In this document: positions 1 through 8,034 of the stretch, piece after piece
How positions within the stretch are numbered: position 1 is the stretch's first letter
Layout: the number at the start of each line of letters is the position of its first letter
Program-made: the position numbers and the translations under genes
Notes under the pieces: generated by a model
The model's database searches: none
What the model saw: the letters and a program-made list of their open reading frames with translations, nothing else
Told to the model about the DNA's origin: nothing
Assembly: GCA_963732405.1 (NCBI GenBank)
Contig: CAVSZG010000005.1
Location: 434,001 to 498,000 of the forward strand
Direction of reading: 5' to 3'
Length of the DNA: 64,000 nucleotides
DNA from: JAUIAI01 sp963732405
Lineage (GTDB): Bacteria > Pseudomonadota > Gammaproteobacteria > Burkholderiales > Burkholderiaceae_E

Positions 1-303
1 TCGCAAAACCGCCCATGGACAAGCCCACCACATGGGCCTTGTCGATATTCAGGCCATCGAGCACCGCGCGAATATCGGCGCAGGCCCGCGCCTGCGAGTA
101 GCTGTCGAGCGACTCGGGGACATCCGAGGGCGGATAGCCGCGAGCATTGAAGGCGATGCAGCGGTAGCGCCGGCCGAAATGCCGCAGCTGACCCTCCCAG
201 GAGCGTGCATCGCCGGCAAATTCATGCACGAATACCACGGGCGCGCCGCGCCCGGTTTCCTCATACCAGAGGCGCACATCATCATCGGTGGTCACATAGG
301 GCA
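1..303 (-). CDS. Alpha/beta hydrolase, 3'-truncated by the window edge
   Basis: The reading frame starts at the ATG whose complement ends at base 303 and runs off the left edge after about 101 codons. The protein begins MPYVTTDDDVRLWYEETG, followed by the strand-turn-strand pattern of alpha/beta hydrolases: VVFVHEF (oxyanion region), FNARGYPPSD, and the nucleophile elbow GLSMGG at about residues 95-100, with the serine as likely nucleophile. The acid and histidine lie outside the window, so the substrate cannot be judged. It is divergent from the thiolase-like gene at 492; the 188-base gap would hold both promoters. The fold is secure, the specific function unknown. Confidence 0.8.
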
Positions 304-491
304 TGACTGGCTCCTCGATCGTTCAGGCGTATCGCCGGCGCGGGAGGCGCCGTGTTGTATGAGGCCTGTCGGCCCGGCGGACCTGCCGTCAGGCCGCAGT
401 CAGCTAGTATATTCGGACGCCTCGCGCGACCCAGTAGGGCGGCAAACGGGCCTGGCACCCGTCCAGGCCCGACAGATCGGATGATGACGTC

Positions 492-1640
492 ATGAGGCAA
501 GCCTGCATTACCGGCGTGGCCGACACCGGGGTCGGTGAACTGCCGGGCTCGTCGGCACTGGGTCTGCATACCGAGGCGGCATTGGCCGCCATCGCCGACG
601 CCGGTCTTGCCGTTGACGAGATCGACGGCGTCTTGTGCGCCTATGTGATGACCCGGCCTTATCCGATGCTCGGTTCGGTGTTCTGTGAGGCGCTGAACCT
701 GCGGCCATCCTTCTGTACCGCGCTTCAGGCCGGCGGCGCAACGGCCTGCATCATGGTGGCCAACGCGATGGCGCTCGTGAACGCGCGATTGTGCCGGCAT
801 GTGTTGTGCGTGACCGGCGACAATCGGCTGACCGGCATGAGCCGCGACGGTGCAGTTGCCGCGCTGGCCGGCTTTGGCCATCCCGAATTCGAGCAGCCCT
901 ACGGCATGTCGGTCCCTGCCGCCTATGGACTGGTCGCGCAGGCCTATCTGCACGAGTATGGCATCGGTCGGGACGAACTGTCGGCCTTCGCGGTGAGCGC
1001 TCGCGAGCATGCGGGACGTCACCCCAAGGCGCACAAGCGGGCACCGATCACCCTTGCCGATGTCGGCGCCAGCCGCGTGATTGCATCGCCACTGCGTCTG
1101 CTCGATTGCTGCCTGATCTCGGACGGTGGCGCCGCGGTGATCGTCAGCGCGGCCGATGCCGCGGCCGACACCCGTCACCCCGTGCCGATTCTGGGCACGG
1201 GCCAGGGACACACCCATGAGCACATCACGGCGGCGCCATCGCTGGTCGAATTCGGTTGCGCGCGATCTTCGCAATTGGCATTCGAGGCTGCCGGCGTGAG
1301 CATCGCGGATATCGATGTGGCGCAGATCTATGACAGCTTCACGATCACGCTGATGATCGAACTCGAGTCGATCGGCTTTTTCGGACGCGGGGAGTCGGGT
1401 CGCGCGGCGCTGGCCGGCGAACTGTCGATCGGGGGCCGCCTGCCCTGCAATACGCATGGCGGGCTCATGAGTTATGGTCACTCGGGCGCGGCGGGCGGCG
1501 CGTTTCATATCGTCGAGGCGGTGCATCAGTTGCGTGGCGAAGCCGATCGTCGCCAGGTGGCCGATGCGCGACTGGCCTTCGTACATGGCGATGGCGGCAT
1601 TCTGTCGGCGCATTGCAGTCTGGTGCTCGGTGGACACTGA
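492..1640 (+). CDS. Thiolase-like (SCP-x / Ltp2-type) protein
   Basis: A 382-residue member of the thiolase superfamily, SCP-x/Ltp branch. The N-terminal half carries the first thiolase fold. The position normally holding the nucleophilic cysteine (NCSTGS in SCP-x) reads LQAGGATAC here, so the classical acylation cysteine appears to be absent. The C-terminal half keeps the LPCNTHGG motif. Cysteine-less members paired with a DUF35 protein (Ltp2 with the DUF35 part of ChsH2) act as acyl-CoA retro-aldolases, and the next gene here, four bases downstream, is a DUF35 protein. I infer a retro-aldolase or acyl-transfer role on a CoA thioester; thiolytic activity is less likely. A paralogous pair lies at 17747-19313. 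Confidence 0.8.
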   Translation: MRQACITGVADTGVGELPGSSALGLHTEAALAAIADAGLAVDEIDGVLCAYVMTRPYPMLGSVFCEALNLRPSFCTALQAGGATACIMVANAMALVNARLCRHVLCVTGDNRLTGMSRDGAVAALAGFGHPEFEQPYGMSVPAAYGLVAQAYLHEYGIGRDELSAFAVSAREHAGRHPKAHKRAPITLADVGASRVIASPLRLLDCCLISDGGAAVIVSAADAAADTRHPVPILGTGQGHTHEHITAAPSLVEFGCARSSQLAFEAAGVSIADIDVAQIYDSFTITLMIELESIGFFGRGESGRAALAGELSIGGRLPCNTHGGLMSYGHSGAAGGAFHIVEAVHQLRGEADRRQVADARLAFVHGDGGILSAHCSLVLGGH

Positions 1641-1644
1641 ATTG

Positions 1645-2082
1645 ATGGACAACGATGCATCGGGACGCGAGGACCAGCCGGCCAGACCGATTCCACAACC
1701 GAGCGCCGAGAGCATCGCCTACTGGCAAGCCGCGGCACACGATGAACTGCAATTGCAGCGCTGCGCCCGCTGCGGCGCCGTGCAATCACTGCCACGCAGC
1801 GTGTGTCAGCACTGCCGCGCTGCTGAACTGATCTGGTTTCGCGCGTTGGGTCATGGGCGCGTGGCCAGTTTTACCCATGTCGAACGCGGCCCCACGCCGG
1901 CGTTCAAAACGCCTTATACGCTTGCCCTGATCGATCTGGTCGAGGGGTCACGGCTGATGCTCAACCTGATCGGCGAAGACCGCCTGGGCGTCGCGATCGG
2001 TGATCCGATCCGTATCGTGTTCGAGGCGCGCGGGGATCAGGGTTTCAAGCTGCCGCAGGCCAGGCGGCTGGTGCAGGCCTGA
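1645..2082 (+). CDS. DUF35 zinc-ribbon / OB-fold acyl-CoA-binding protein
   Basis: A 145-residue protein. I chose the ATG at 1645 because it follows the thiolase-like stop (1640) by four bases; the frame is open further upstream but overlaps that gene. Residues ~25-60 form the rubredoxin-like zinc ribbon with two cysteine pairs (CARCG and CQHC), and the rest is the OB-fold of the DUF35 family, with GHGRVASFTHV and LIDLVEGSRLM matching the usual core. DUF35 proteins bind acyl-CoA and form complexes with SCP-x-type thiolases. Tight coupling to the gene at 492 supports an obligate two-subunit enzyme. The next gene is convergent. Confidence 0.85.
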   Translation: MDNDASGREDQPARPIPQPSAESIAYWQAAAHDELQLQRCARCGAVQSLPRSVCQHCRAAELIWFRALGHGRVASFTHVERGPTPAFKTPYTLALIDLVEGSRLMLNLIGEDRLGVAIGDPIRIVFEARGDQGFKLPQARRLVQA

Positions 2083-2105
2083 CCTCACTCAGCCTCGCCC
2101 CCATG

Positions 2106-3428
2106 TCAACCCCGCCCCCATGCAAACGCATAACGCGGGGCCAGCCGGCCGCCCGCCTGCTGCAAGGCATCGGCGATCCGCAAGCCTTCGTTCCATTTGG
2201 CCATGCGCTCGGAGCGCGCGAACGAACCGACCTTCAGCTGGTGCACACCCCAACCCACCGCCAGATGCACGATGGTCACGTCTTCGGTCTCGCCCGAGCG
2301 CGCCGACACGATGCTGGCCCAGTTGGCCGATCGCGCCGCCTCGAGCGCGCGTCTGGCTTCGGTCAGCGTGCCGGCCTGATTGGGTTTGATCAGCGCGGTA
2401 TTACAGGCACCTGCTGCCACCGCCGCCTCGATCCGCGCGGCGCTGGTGCAGATGAAATCGTCGGCAACGATCTGCACGCCTTGCCCTGCAGCCTGGGTGA
2501 AGCGGGCCATGCCGAGCGCATCATTCTCGCCCAGCGGATCTTCGATCGCGACGATGGGATAACGCTCTAGCCAACCCAGGAGCATCTCCGCCAGCCCGTC
2601 CGAATCGATGGTCCGCCCATCACGGGCCAGCCGGTAGCGACCCGCGTCGGCGAAATCCGAGGCGGCAATATCCAGCGAGATCGCCACGTCCTGTCCGGGT
2701 GTGAAGCCTGCCCGTTCAATGGCCCGCAGCAGATGATCGAGGGCCGATTCATTGGACTCGAAGGCAGGCCAATAACCACCCTCATCGGCCACGCCCTGGA
2801 GCAAACCGGCCTCCCGCATGAGATCACCGGCAGCCCGATAGACTTCGGCAACCCAGTCGAGCGATTGCGTGTAGTCGCTTGCGCCCACGGCGATGACCAT
2901 GAAGTCCTGTACATCGACCCGTCGACCCGCATGGGCCCCGCCGCCAAAGATCTGCACTTCGGGCAGCGGCAGGAGAAAGTCCCGCCCGCCTGCCAATGCC
3001 GCATCGGCCTGTCCGTCCTGCGCCAGGTAACGCCACAGTGGCAGACCATGAGCAGCCGCAGCGGCATGGGCGAGCGCCATTGATGTGGCCACCAGGGCAT
3101 TGCCGCCGAGCCGGGCCCGGTTCGGGGTGCCGTCGAGTTCGATCATCGCCAGATCGAGGGCCTGTTGATCGGTGGCCGGGCGGCCGCGCAGCAGATCGGC
3201 AATTTCGCCGTTGACACTGGCCACGGCCTGACGCACGTCATAGCCACCGAAGTCCGGGCCGCCGTCACGCCTGTCCACCACCTCGGCCTGGCCGGTGGAT
3301 GCACCGGCCGGCGCAATGGCGCGGCCGAAGGCGCCGCCGTTCAGATACACCTCGACCTCGACCGTGGGGCGGCCCCGCGAATCCCAGACCCGGCGCGCGC
3401 CCACCGAATCGATGTGATCTTCCGTCAT
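2106..3428 (-). CDS. Divergent enolase paralogue with altered active site
   Basis: A 440-residue protein that aligns along its length with enolase (phosphopyruvate hydratase). Conserved: the GASTG loop at 42-46, His166, Glu216 (ADEGG), the metal ligands Asp253, Glu296 and Asp323/324 region, Lys348 (LIKPNQAGT) and Lys399 (HQLKVGS). Two catalytic positions differ: the QEFM glutamate (yeast Glu168) is Asp175 (VQDFM), and the histidine of the SHRSGETED signature (yeast His373) is Ala376 (VSARSGETED). It overlaps the upstream kinase gene by 4 bases (ATGA), so the two are translationally coupled. I infer an enolase-fold enzyme with a changed substrate, probably a phosphorylated hydroxy acid, and not the glycolytic enolase. 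A weak housekeeping enolase is possible but disfavoured. Confidence 0.85.
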   Translation of the reverse strand: MTEDHIDSVGARRVWDSRGRPTVEVEVYLNGGAFGRAIAPAGASTGQAEVVDRRDGGPDFGGYDVRQAVASVNGEIADLLRGRPATDQQALDLAMIELDGTPNRARLGGNALVATSMALAHAAAAAHGLPLWRYLAQDGQADAALAGGRDFLLPLPEVQIFGGGAHAGRRVDVQDFMVIAVGASDYTQSLDWVAEVYRAAGDLMREAGLLQGVADEGGYWPAFESNESALDHLLRAIERAGFTPGQDVAISLDIAASDFADAGRYRLARDGRTIDSDGLAEMLLGWLERYPIVAIEDPLGENDALGMARFTQAAGQGVQIVADDFICTSAARIEAAVAAGACNTALIKPNQAGTLTEARRALEAARSANWASIVSARSGETEDVTIVHLAVGWGVHQLKVGSFARSERMAKWNEGLRIADALQQAGGRLAPRYAFAWGRG

Positions 3429-4504
3429 GATCCTGTCCTCAGTTCGTCATGCCATGCCCCGCGTACGGCGGCCAGCGTCGCCGGTGGCTGGCTGAGCAAG
3501 TGTCGCGCACAGTTGCGCACATGCGCCCGCTGCCAGTCGTGTTCGATGTATTCGACCGGCGACTTGCCATCGACCCGGGCCAGCAACAAACCCGGCAGGA
3601 GTGTGGCAGCGCGCTGCTCCAGATCGTCGACCGCCTCCCAGTGAACGCCGGCCAGGTAGGCCTGAACCAGCCCATCAAAGCCGGCCAGAAAGGCTTCGCG
3701 TGCCGAGGGCCGCCACAGGCATTTGAGCAGCAGATGATTCAGGCAGAAGGCCAGATCGAAAGCGGGGTCGCCCAGGCAGGCACATTCGGCATCCAGAAAA
3801 ACCGGCCCCTGGGGGCCCAGCAGGATGTTCTTGGGGCTGACGTCGCCATGAATCATGGCCAGCCGCTGTGCGCCGGTGCGCCGACTCAGCGCGAACAAGA
3901 CATCCTGCAGATCGGGATGTCGCTGGGCGGTCGCTTCGAGATAGGGAGCCAGCCGGATCGCGTGAAAGATGCCGTTCTCGGGAAACTGCGCCCGAACCGA
4001 TTCATCACTGGCGGTCAGATCATGGATCAGCGCAAGACGGTGCCCGACCTGCGCCGCATCGTCGGGATTCACCTCGCCGTCGCGGAGCACGGATTTCCAG
4101 AGCCGGAAGCGGGCCGGATCGAGAAAGGCCATGGCAAACCACATCGCCTCCGGATCCTGATGAATGATGTCGGGCACGGAACCGGGGGCGATCCGATGAA
4201 CGATCCGGTACCAGGCCACTTCGAAGCGATTTCGCTCCAGGGGTGCTTCCCAGTGCGCGGCAACCTTCAGGCGACTCAGGGCTCGCTTCACGCAGAACGT
4301 GCGTTCACGGGTCTGCACCTTCCAGATGTCCGACGAAACGCCGCCGGTGAGCGCGTCGAAATGGACCGGTTCACCGGCCGGGACCAGGCCGGCCGCACGC
4401 AGTGACGCCACGAGATCGGCATCGGGCTGAACCGGCCCTGCCGATCCATTCGGCGATGACGGATTGGGCAACGAGTCGGAATCCACTGACCCTGGCGCTA
4501 TCAC
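3425..4504 (-). CDS. APH-family small-molecule phosphotransferase
   Basis: A 359-residue aminoglycoside-phosphotransferase-fold kinase. The ATP-binding lysine is probably Lys73 (FCVKRAL), the catalytic loop is HGDVSPKN (His219, Asp221, Asn226), and the metal-binding segment is FLDAE at 236-240, followed by GDPAFDLA. This is the family of LvaA, which phosphorylates 4-hydroxyacyl-CoA in levulinate catabolism, and of the kinase part of mammalian ACAD10/ACAD11. Here it sits between an acyl-CoA dehydrogenase (48 bases upstream in transcription) and an enolase-like gene (4-base overlap). I therefore infer that it phosphorylates a hydroxyacyl-CoA or hydroxy acid and not an antibiotic. The N-terminal ~25 residues are Ser/Pro-rich and may reflect too early a start. 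Confidence 0.85.
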   Translation of the reverse strand: MIAPGSVDSDSLPNPSSPNGSAGPVQPDADLVASLRAAGLVPAGEPVHFDALTGGVSSDIWKVQTRERTFCVKRALSRLKVAAHWEAPLERNRFEVAWYRIVHRIAPGSVPDIIHQDPEAMWFAMAFLDPARFRLWKSVLRDGEVNPDDAAQVGHRLALIHDLTASDESVRAQFPENGIFHAIRLAPYLEATAQRHPDLQDVLFALSRRTGAQRLAMIHGDVSPKNILLGPQGPVFLDAECACLGDPAFDLAFCLNHLLLKCLWRPSAREAFLAGFDGLVQAYLAGVHWEAVDDLEQRAATLLPGLLLARVDGKSPVEYIEHDWQRAHVRNCARHLLSQPPATLAAVRGAWHDELRTGS

Positions 4505-4552
4505 ACAGCCTCCCGGCGATCAGCCGACGCAAAGTGCAAGGCCATGGCAGCC

Positions 4553-5719
4553 TCAATAACTTTTCTTCAAACCCAGCACACGCTCGGCAATGTAATTGAG
4601 CACGAGCTCGGGGCTCACCGGCGCGATGCGCGGAATCATGACTTCGCGCAGATAGCGCTCGACGTGATATTCCTTCGCATAGCCGAAGCCACCATGGGTC
4701 ATGACGGCCTGCTGGCAGGCATTGAATCCGGCCTCGCCCGCCATGTATTTGGCCGCATTGGCCGACGCGCCACAGGGCAGGTCATTGTCGTATTCCCAGG
4801 CCGCCTTCATCATCATCAGCCGGGCACCTTCCAGTTCCATCCAGTTTCGGGCCAGCGGATGGGCGATGCCCTGATTCTGGCCGATCGGGCGATTGAACAC
4901 CTCACGCTCGCGGGCGTAGTGTGCCGCCCGAGCCAGGGCGCAATGCCCCAGGCCCACCGCCTCGGCCGCAATCAGGATGCGCTCCGGATTGAGCCCGTGC
5001 AGGATGTACTCGAAACCGCGACCTTCTTCGCCGATGCGATCGGCCACCGGCACCTCGTAGTCGGTGAAGAACAATTCATTGGAATCGATGCATCGGCGAC
5101 CCATCTTGTCGATTTCGCGCACGCGCACCCGGTCCCGATCAAATTCGGTATAGAACAGGCTCAGGCCCTCGGTGGGACGCCGCACCTCATCGAGCGGCGT
5201 GGTTCTGGCCAGCAACAACATGCGATCGGCCACCTGGGCGGTGGAGATCCAGACTTTCTGGCCACTCACGAAATACGACTCGCCACGGCGCACGGCGCGC
5301 GTCTTGAGCTGGGTGGTGTTCAGACCGGTATCGGGCTCGGTGACCGCGAAGCAGGCGCGCACGTCACCGCGCGCCATCGGCGGCAACATGCGCGCACGCT
5401 GTTCATCATTGCCGAACACGACCACCGGATTCAGACCGAAGATATTGATATGCACGGACGAGGCCGCCGACATGCCGCCGCCCGACTGCGCAATCGCCTG
5501 CATCATCACCGCGGCCTCGGTGATCCCGAGCCCGGCGCCACCCCAGGCCTGGGGAATACAGACGCCCAGCCAGCCGTCGCCAGCCATGGCCTGTTGGAAC
5601 TCGTCGGGAAACCGACCATCACGATCACGCGCCAGCCAGTACTGATCGTCGAAGCGACTGCACAATCGCTCGATGGCGTTGCGAATGGATTCCTGTTCAT
5701 CGGTAAGCGCAAAATTCAT
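4553..5719 (-). CDS. Acyl-CoA dehydrogenase
   Basis: A 388-residue FAD-dependent acyl-CoA dehydrogenase of normal length. Visible landmarks are the FAD-binding segment CFAVTEPDTGLNTTQLKTRA, VSGQKVWISTA in the middle beta domain, and the C-terminal MTHGGFGYAKEYHVERYLR, whose glutamate after GYAK occupies the usual catalytic-base position. It normally introduces a 2,3-double bond into acyl-CoA and passes electrons to ETF. Its start overlaps the end of the CoA-transferase gene by 4 bases (5716-5719) and the APH-type kinase follows, an order reminiscent of ACAD10/11 and Lva-type systems in which an ACAD partner processes phosphorylated hydroxyacyl-CoA. Confidence 0.92.
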   Translation of the reverse strand: MNFALTDEQESIRNAIERLCSRFDDQYWLARDRDGRFPDEFQQAMAGDGWLGVCIPQAWGGAGLGITEAAVMMQAIAQSGGGMSAASSVHINIFGLNPVVVFGNDEQRARMLPPMARGDVRACFAVTEPDTGLNTTQLKTRAVRRGESYFVSGQKVWISTAQVADRMLLLARTTPLDEVRRPTEGLSLFYTEFDRDRVRVREIDKMGRRCIDSNELFFTDYEVPVADRIGEEGRGFEYILHGLNPERILIAAEAVGLGHCALARAAHYAREREVFNRPIGQNQGIAHPLARNWMELEGARLMMMKAAWEYDNDLPCGASANAAKYMAGEAGFNACQQAVMTHGGFGYAKEYHVERYLREVMIPRIAPVSPELVLNYIAERVLGLKKSY

Positions 5720-6924
5720 CGGACCTCTCCCGTCTTGCCAGTGCCGGTCACGGCATCGATCTGCGCTTCGCTCAGGCCCAGTTCGCGCAGCACCGAGGCG
5801 GTATGTTCGCCCAGTCCCGGCGCGGGCGTGGGCTGGCCGGTCGGTGTGGCACTGAAGCGCACCGGCACGGCGCTCTGGCGCATCAGGCCCTCGGTGGGAT
5901 GTTCATGCATCGAGAAAAAACCCGTGGCCCGCAGATGCGGATCGTCGAGCAAACTTTCCAGGTCATGCATGGGCATGCAGGGTACATCGGCCGCTTCGAG
6001 CAAGGTCAGCCAGTCGGCCGTGCTGCGCGTGGCGAAGATTCGGGCGAGTTCGGCATACACGAAGTCGATGTTGGCGGCTCGATTCTCGAAACTCGCAAAC
6101 CGCGGATCGCGATCGGGCAGATCGCTCTGACCGATCGCCGCGAGAAATCCGTCCCACTGACGGTCGTTGTAGACCAGGGCGCACACATGGCCGTCCAGCG
6201 TGCGATAGGGGCGTCGGTCGGGCGACAGATGTCGCGCATAACCGCCCTTGTCCAGGGGCGGCTCGAAGGTCAGGCCGCCCAGATGATCGCCCATGATCAT
6301 GCTGACCATGATCTCGAACATCGGAATCTCCACCTGCTGACCCAGGCCGCTTGTCTGGCGCGCCATGAGCGCCGCGAGAATCGCGCCAACCGCCGAGATG
6401 CCCACGAAGCGGTCAGCCAGCGCATTGGGCGCATATCGCGGTGTGCCATCGCCTGCCCTCGCATACAGATGCGGGATGGCGGCGCCACCCTGGATCAGGT
6501 CATCGTAGGCCGGGCGCTCGGCATAGGGGCCATGCTGGGCATAGCCCACGACCGCGGCATAGACCAGTCGCGGATTGAGCGACGCCACGCTGTTCGCATC
6601 CAGGCCCAGCCGCTGCATGGCCCTAGGGCGAACATTCGTGATGAACACATCGGCGCCAGCCAACAGGCGCTTCATCGCATCGAGGTCGGGTGCCCGCTTG
6701 AGATCGAGCACGACACTGCGCTTGTTGCGATTGGCATTCAGGTAGACGGCACCCATGCCGACATGGCGGGTCGGCCCGAGCCGACGCACGACATCGCCCT
6801 CGGGCGGCTCGACCTTGATCACGTCGGCACCGTAGTCGCCCAGGGTCTGGGTGGCATAAGGGCCGAGCAACACCGAGGTCAGATCAATTACCCGAATGCC
6901 GCTCAAGGGTGGCTTTGCGCTCAT
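5716..6924 (-). CDS. CaiB/BaiF (family III) CoA-transferase
   Basis: A 402-residue family III CoA-transferase. The N-terminus carries the family pattern GIRVIDLTSVLLGPYATQ and GDYGADVIKVEPP, then NRNKRSVVLDLK. The catalytic aspartate is most likely the first of PAYDDLIQGG. The enzyme would move CoA between carboxylic acids, activating the acid handled by the acyl-CoA dehydrogenase directly downstream. It overlaps both neighbours by 4 bases, so the dehydrogenase, CoA-transferase and acyl-CoA dehydrogenase genes form one transcript. The frame is intact, unlike the second CoA-transferase at 42905-44121. Substrates are unknown. Confidence 0.92.
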   Translation of the reverse strand: MSAKPPLSGIRVIDLTSVLLGPYATQTLGDYGADVIKVEPPEGDVVRRLGPTRHVGMGAVYLNANRNKRSVVLDLKRAPDLDAMKRLLAGADVFITNVRPRAMQRLGLDANSVASLNPRLVYAAVVGYAQHGPYAERPAYDDLIQGGAAIPHLYARAGDGTPRYAPNALADRFVGISAVGAILAALMARQTSGLGQQVEIPMFEIMVSMIMGDHLGGLTFEPPLDKGGYARHLSPDRRPYRTLDGHVCALVYNDRQWDGFLAAIGQSDLPDRDPRFASFENRAANIDFVYAELARIFATRSTADWLTLLEAADVPCMPMHDLESLLDDPHLRATGFFSMHEHPTEGLMRQSAVPVRFSATPTGQPTPAPGLGEHTASVLRELGLSEAQIDAVTGTGKTGEVR

Positions 6925-7862
6925 GGTCGTCCCCGGCCGATTACCCGCTCGTCCAGCAGTCGCAGTGCCGTGTCCAGATCGATGCCGCTGGTTTCGCCCG
7001 ACGCGAGCCCGGCCTGGACCGTGCGCAGGTGCGAGCGCCGGGTGGCCGGGCTCATGATCGGCGTTATCCCGGTCTGTTCGAGATTGTCGATCGCCTTGTC
7101 GACTTCCTCCATCCGGCGCCGCGCATGGGTCAGGTGGGACACGGTCAGCACCCGCAACCAGTTGGCAAAGCCCACCTGATCAACATCGCTCACATTGTCG
7201 AGCACCTCGTCGACCAGGCCCTGGCGACGCGCGGCGACCAGGCACTCGACCGCCAACGCCTCGATACCCTTCATCATGATCGTGCGCAGAATCTTCACCG
7301 AACTGGCCGCGCCGATCTGCTCGCCAAGCACGCGTGCCGGCGTGCCGATCGCAGTGGCAAAGTTGAGCAGATCGGGCGCACGCGGGCCCGACAGCAGTAG
7401 TGGCACGCGCGCGCCATTGGCCAGAAAGGATCCCATCACAGCCACGTCGACAAAATCGATGCCGGCTGGTGCCAGCTCGGCCGCCACGGCCCGAGTGTGG
7501 TCACCGGTAATCGAATTGAAATCGGCATAGAGGCAGCCCGGACGCAGCCAGGGCCTGGCCATCCGGGCGGCCGGCAGGGCGTCCTCGCCGGTGACCACGC
7601 TGATGACGAGGTCGGCCCGTGCCAGCGCCTCGGTGTAGGTCGCCTGACCGGTGAGGCCAAGCGATGCGAGCCTGGCCAGCATCGCCCGCCCCCGCTCGCC
7701 CTGACCCAGCGCCGTGTCGATCACCTGCAATTCGCGAGTGCCCGGCGCTGCGGCCAGCCACCCATCGGCTGCGCACAGGCCGCCAGCCAGAACACTGCCG
7801 GCTTCGCCAAAGCCCAGCAGGGCAACGCTGGCGGGCTCAAAGGTCAAAAATGGTTGATTCAT
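6921..7862 (-). CDS. 6-phosphogluconate/3-hydroxyisobutyrate dehydrogenase-like NAD(P) enzyme
   Basis: A 313-residue beta-hydroxyacid dehydrogenase-like protein. The Rossmann motif is VALLGFGEAGSVLAGGL near the N-terminus; FADFN/VDVAVMGS-type strands follow, and the probable catalytic lysine lies in ASSVKILRTIMMKG. I chose the ATG at 7862; the frame is open to a TTG at 7907, but the extra residues (PRRRGRNSS) look non-native. It is probably the first gene of the minus-strand operon running to 2106, with a 172-base divergent gap to the oxidoreductase operon at 8035. Likely role: NAD(P)-linked oxidation or reduction of a hydroxy acid in the same pathway. The substrate is not deducible. Confidence 0.85.
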   Translation of the reverse strand: MNQPFLTFEPASVALLGFGEAGSVLAGGLCAADGWLAAAPGTRELQVIDTALGQGERGRAMLARLASLGLTGQATYTEALARADLVISVVTGEDALPAARMARPWLRPGCLYADFNSITGDHTRAVAAELAPAGIDFVDVAVMGSFLANGARVPLLLSGPRAPDLLNFATAIGTPARVLGEQIGAASSVKILRTIMMKGIEALAVECLVAARRQGLVDEVLDNVSDVDQVGFANWLRVLTVSHLTHARRRMEEVDKAIDNLEQTGITPIMSPATRRSHLRTVQAGLASGETSGIDLDTALRLLDERVIGRGRP

Positions 7863-7981
7863 GCGCTGATTGTAGGCGGACGAATTTCGCCCGCGCCGGC
7901 GCGGCAAGGTCGGCCTGTCATCCTGGCCGACCGTTGGCGGAATTGCAGTTCCAGATTCGCCACGTTGGGCGCGGTGACGCG

Positions 7982-8010
7982 TTGGAAATGACCGACCCTG
8001 CGGCTACACT
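7982..8010 (+). promoter_or_regulatory. Putative sigma-70 promoter of the 2-oxoacid oxidoreductase operon
   Basis: TTGGAA at 7982-7987 and TACACT at 8005-8010 are separated by exactly 17 bases, an acceptable -35/-10 pair. The predicted start of transcription, near 8017, lies just upstream of a GAGAGA ribosome-binding site and the ATG at 8035. This is by eye only. Confidence 0.45.
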
Positions 8011-8034
8011 CAATGCACTAGCCCGAGAGACAGA

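Noticed and set aside
282..1715. 477-codon minus-strand open frame
   Set aside because: Antisense to the thiolase-like gene; composition is Arg/His/Gln-rich without any family motif, typical of a GC-rich shadow.
3425..4504. APH protein as an aminoglycoside resistance gene
   Set aside because: Genomic context is acyl-CoA metabolism with no mobile element; LvaA/ACAD10-11-type kinases share the same motifs.
4544..7179. Long plus-strand open frames of 528 and 458 codons
   Set aside because: Shadows of the acyl-CoA dehydrogenase and CoA-transferase genes.
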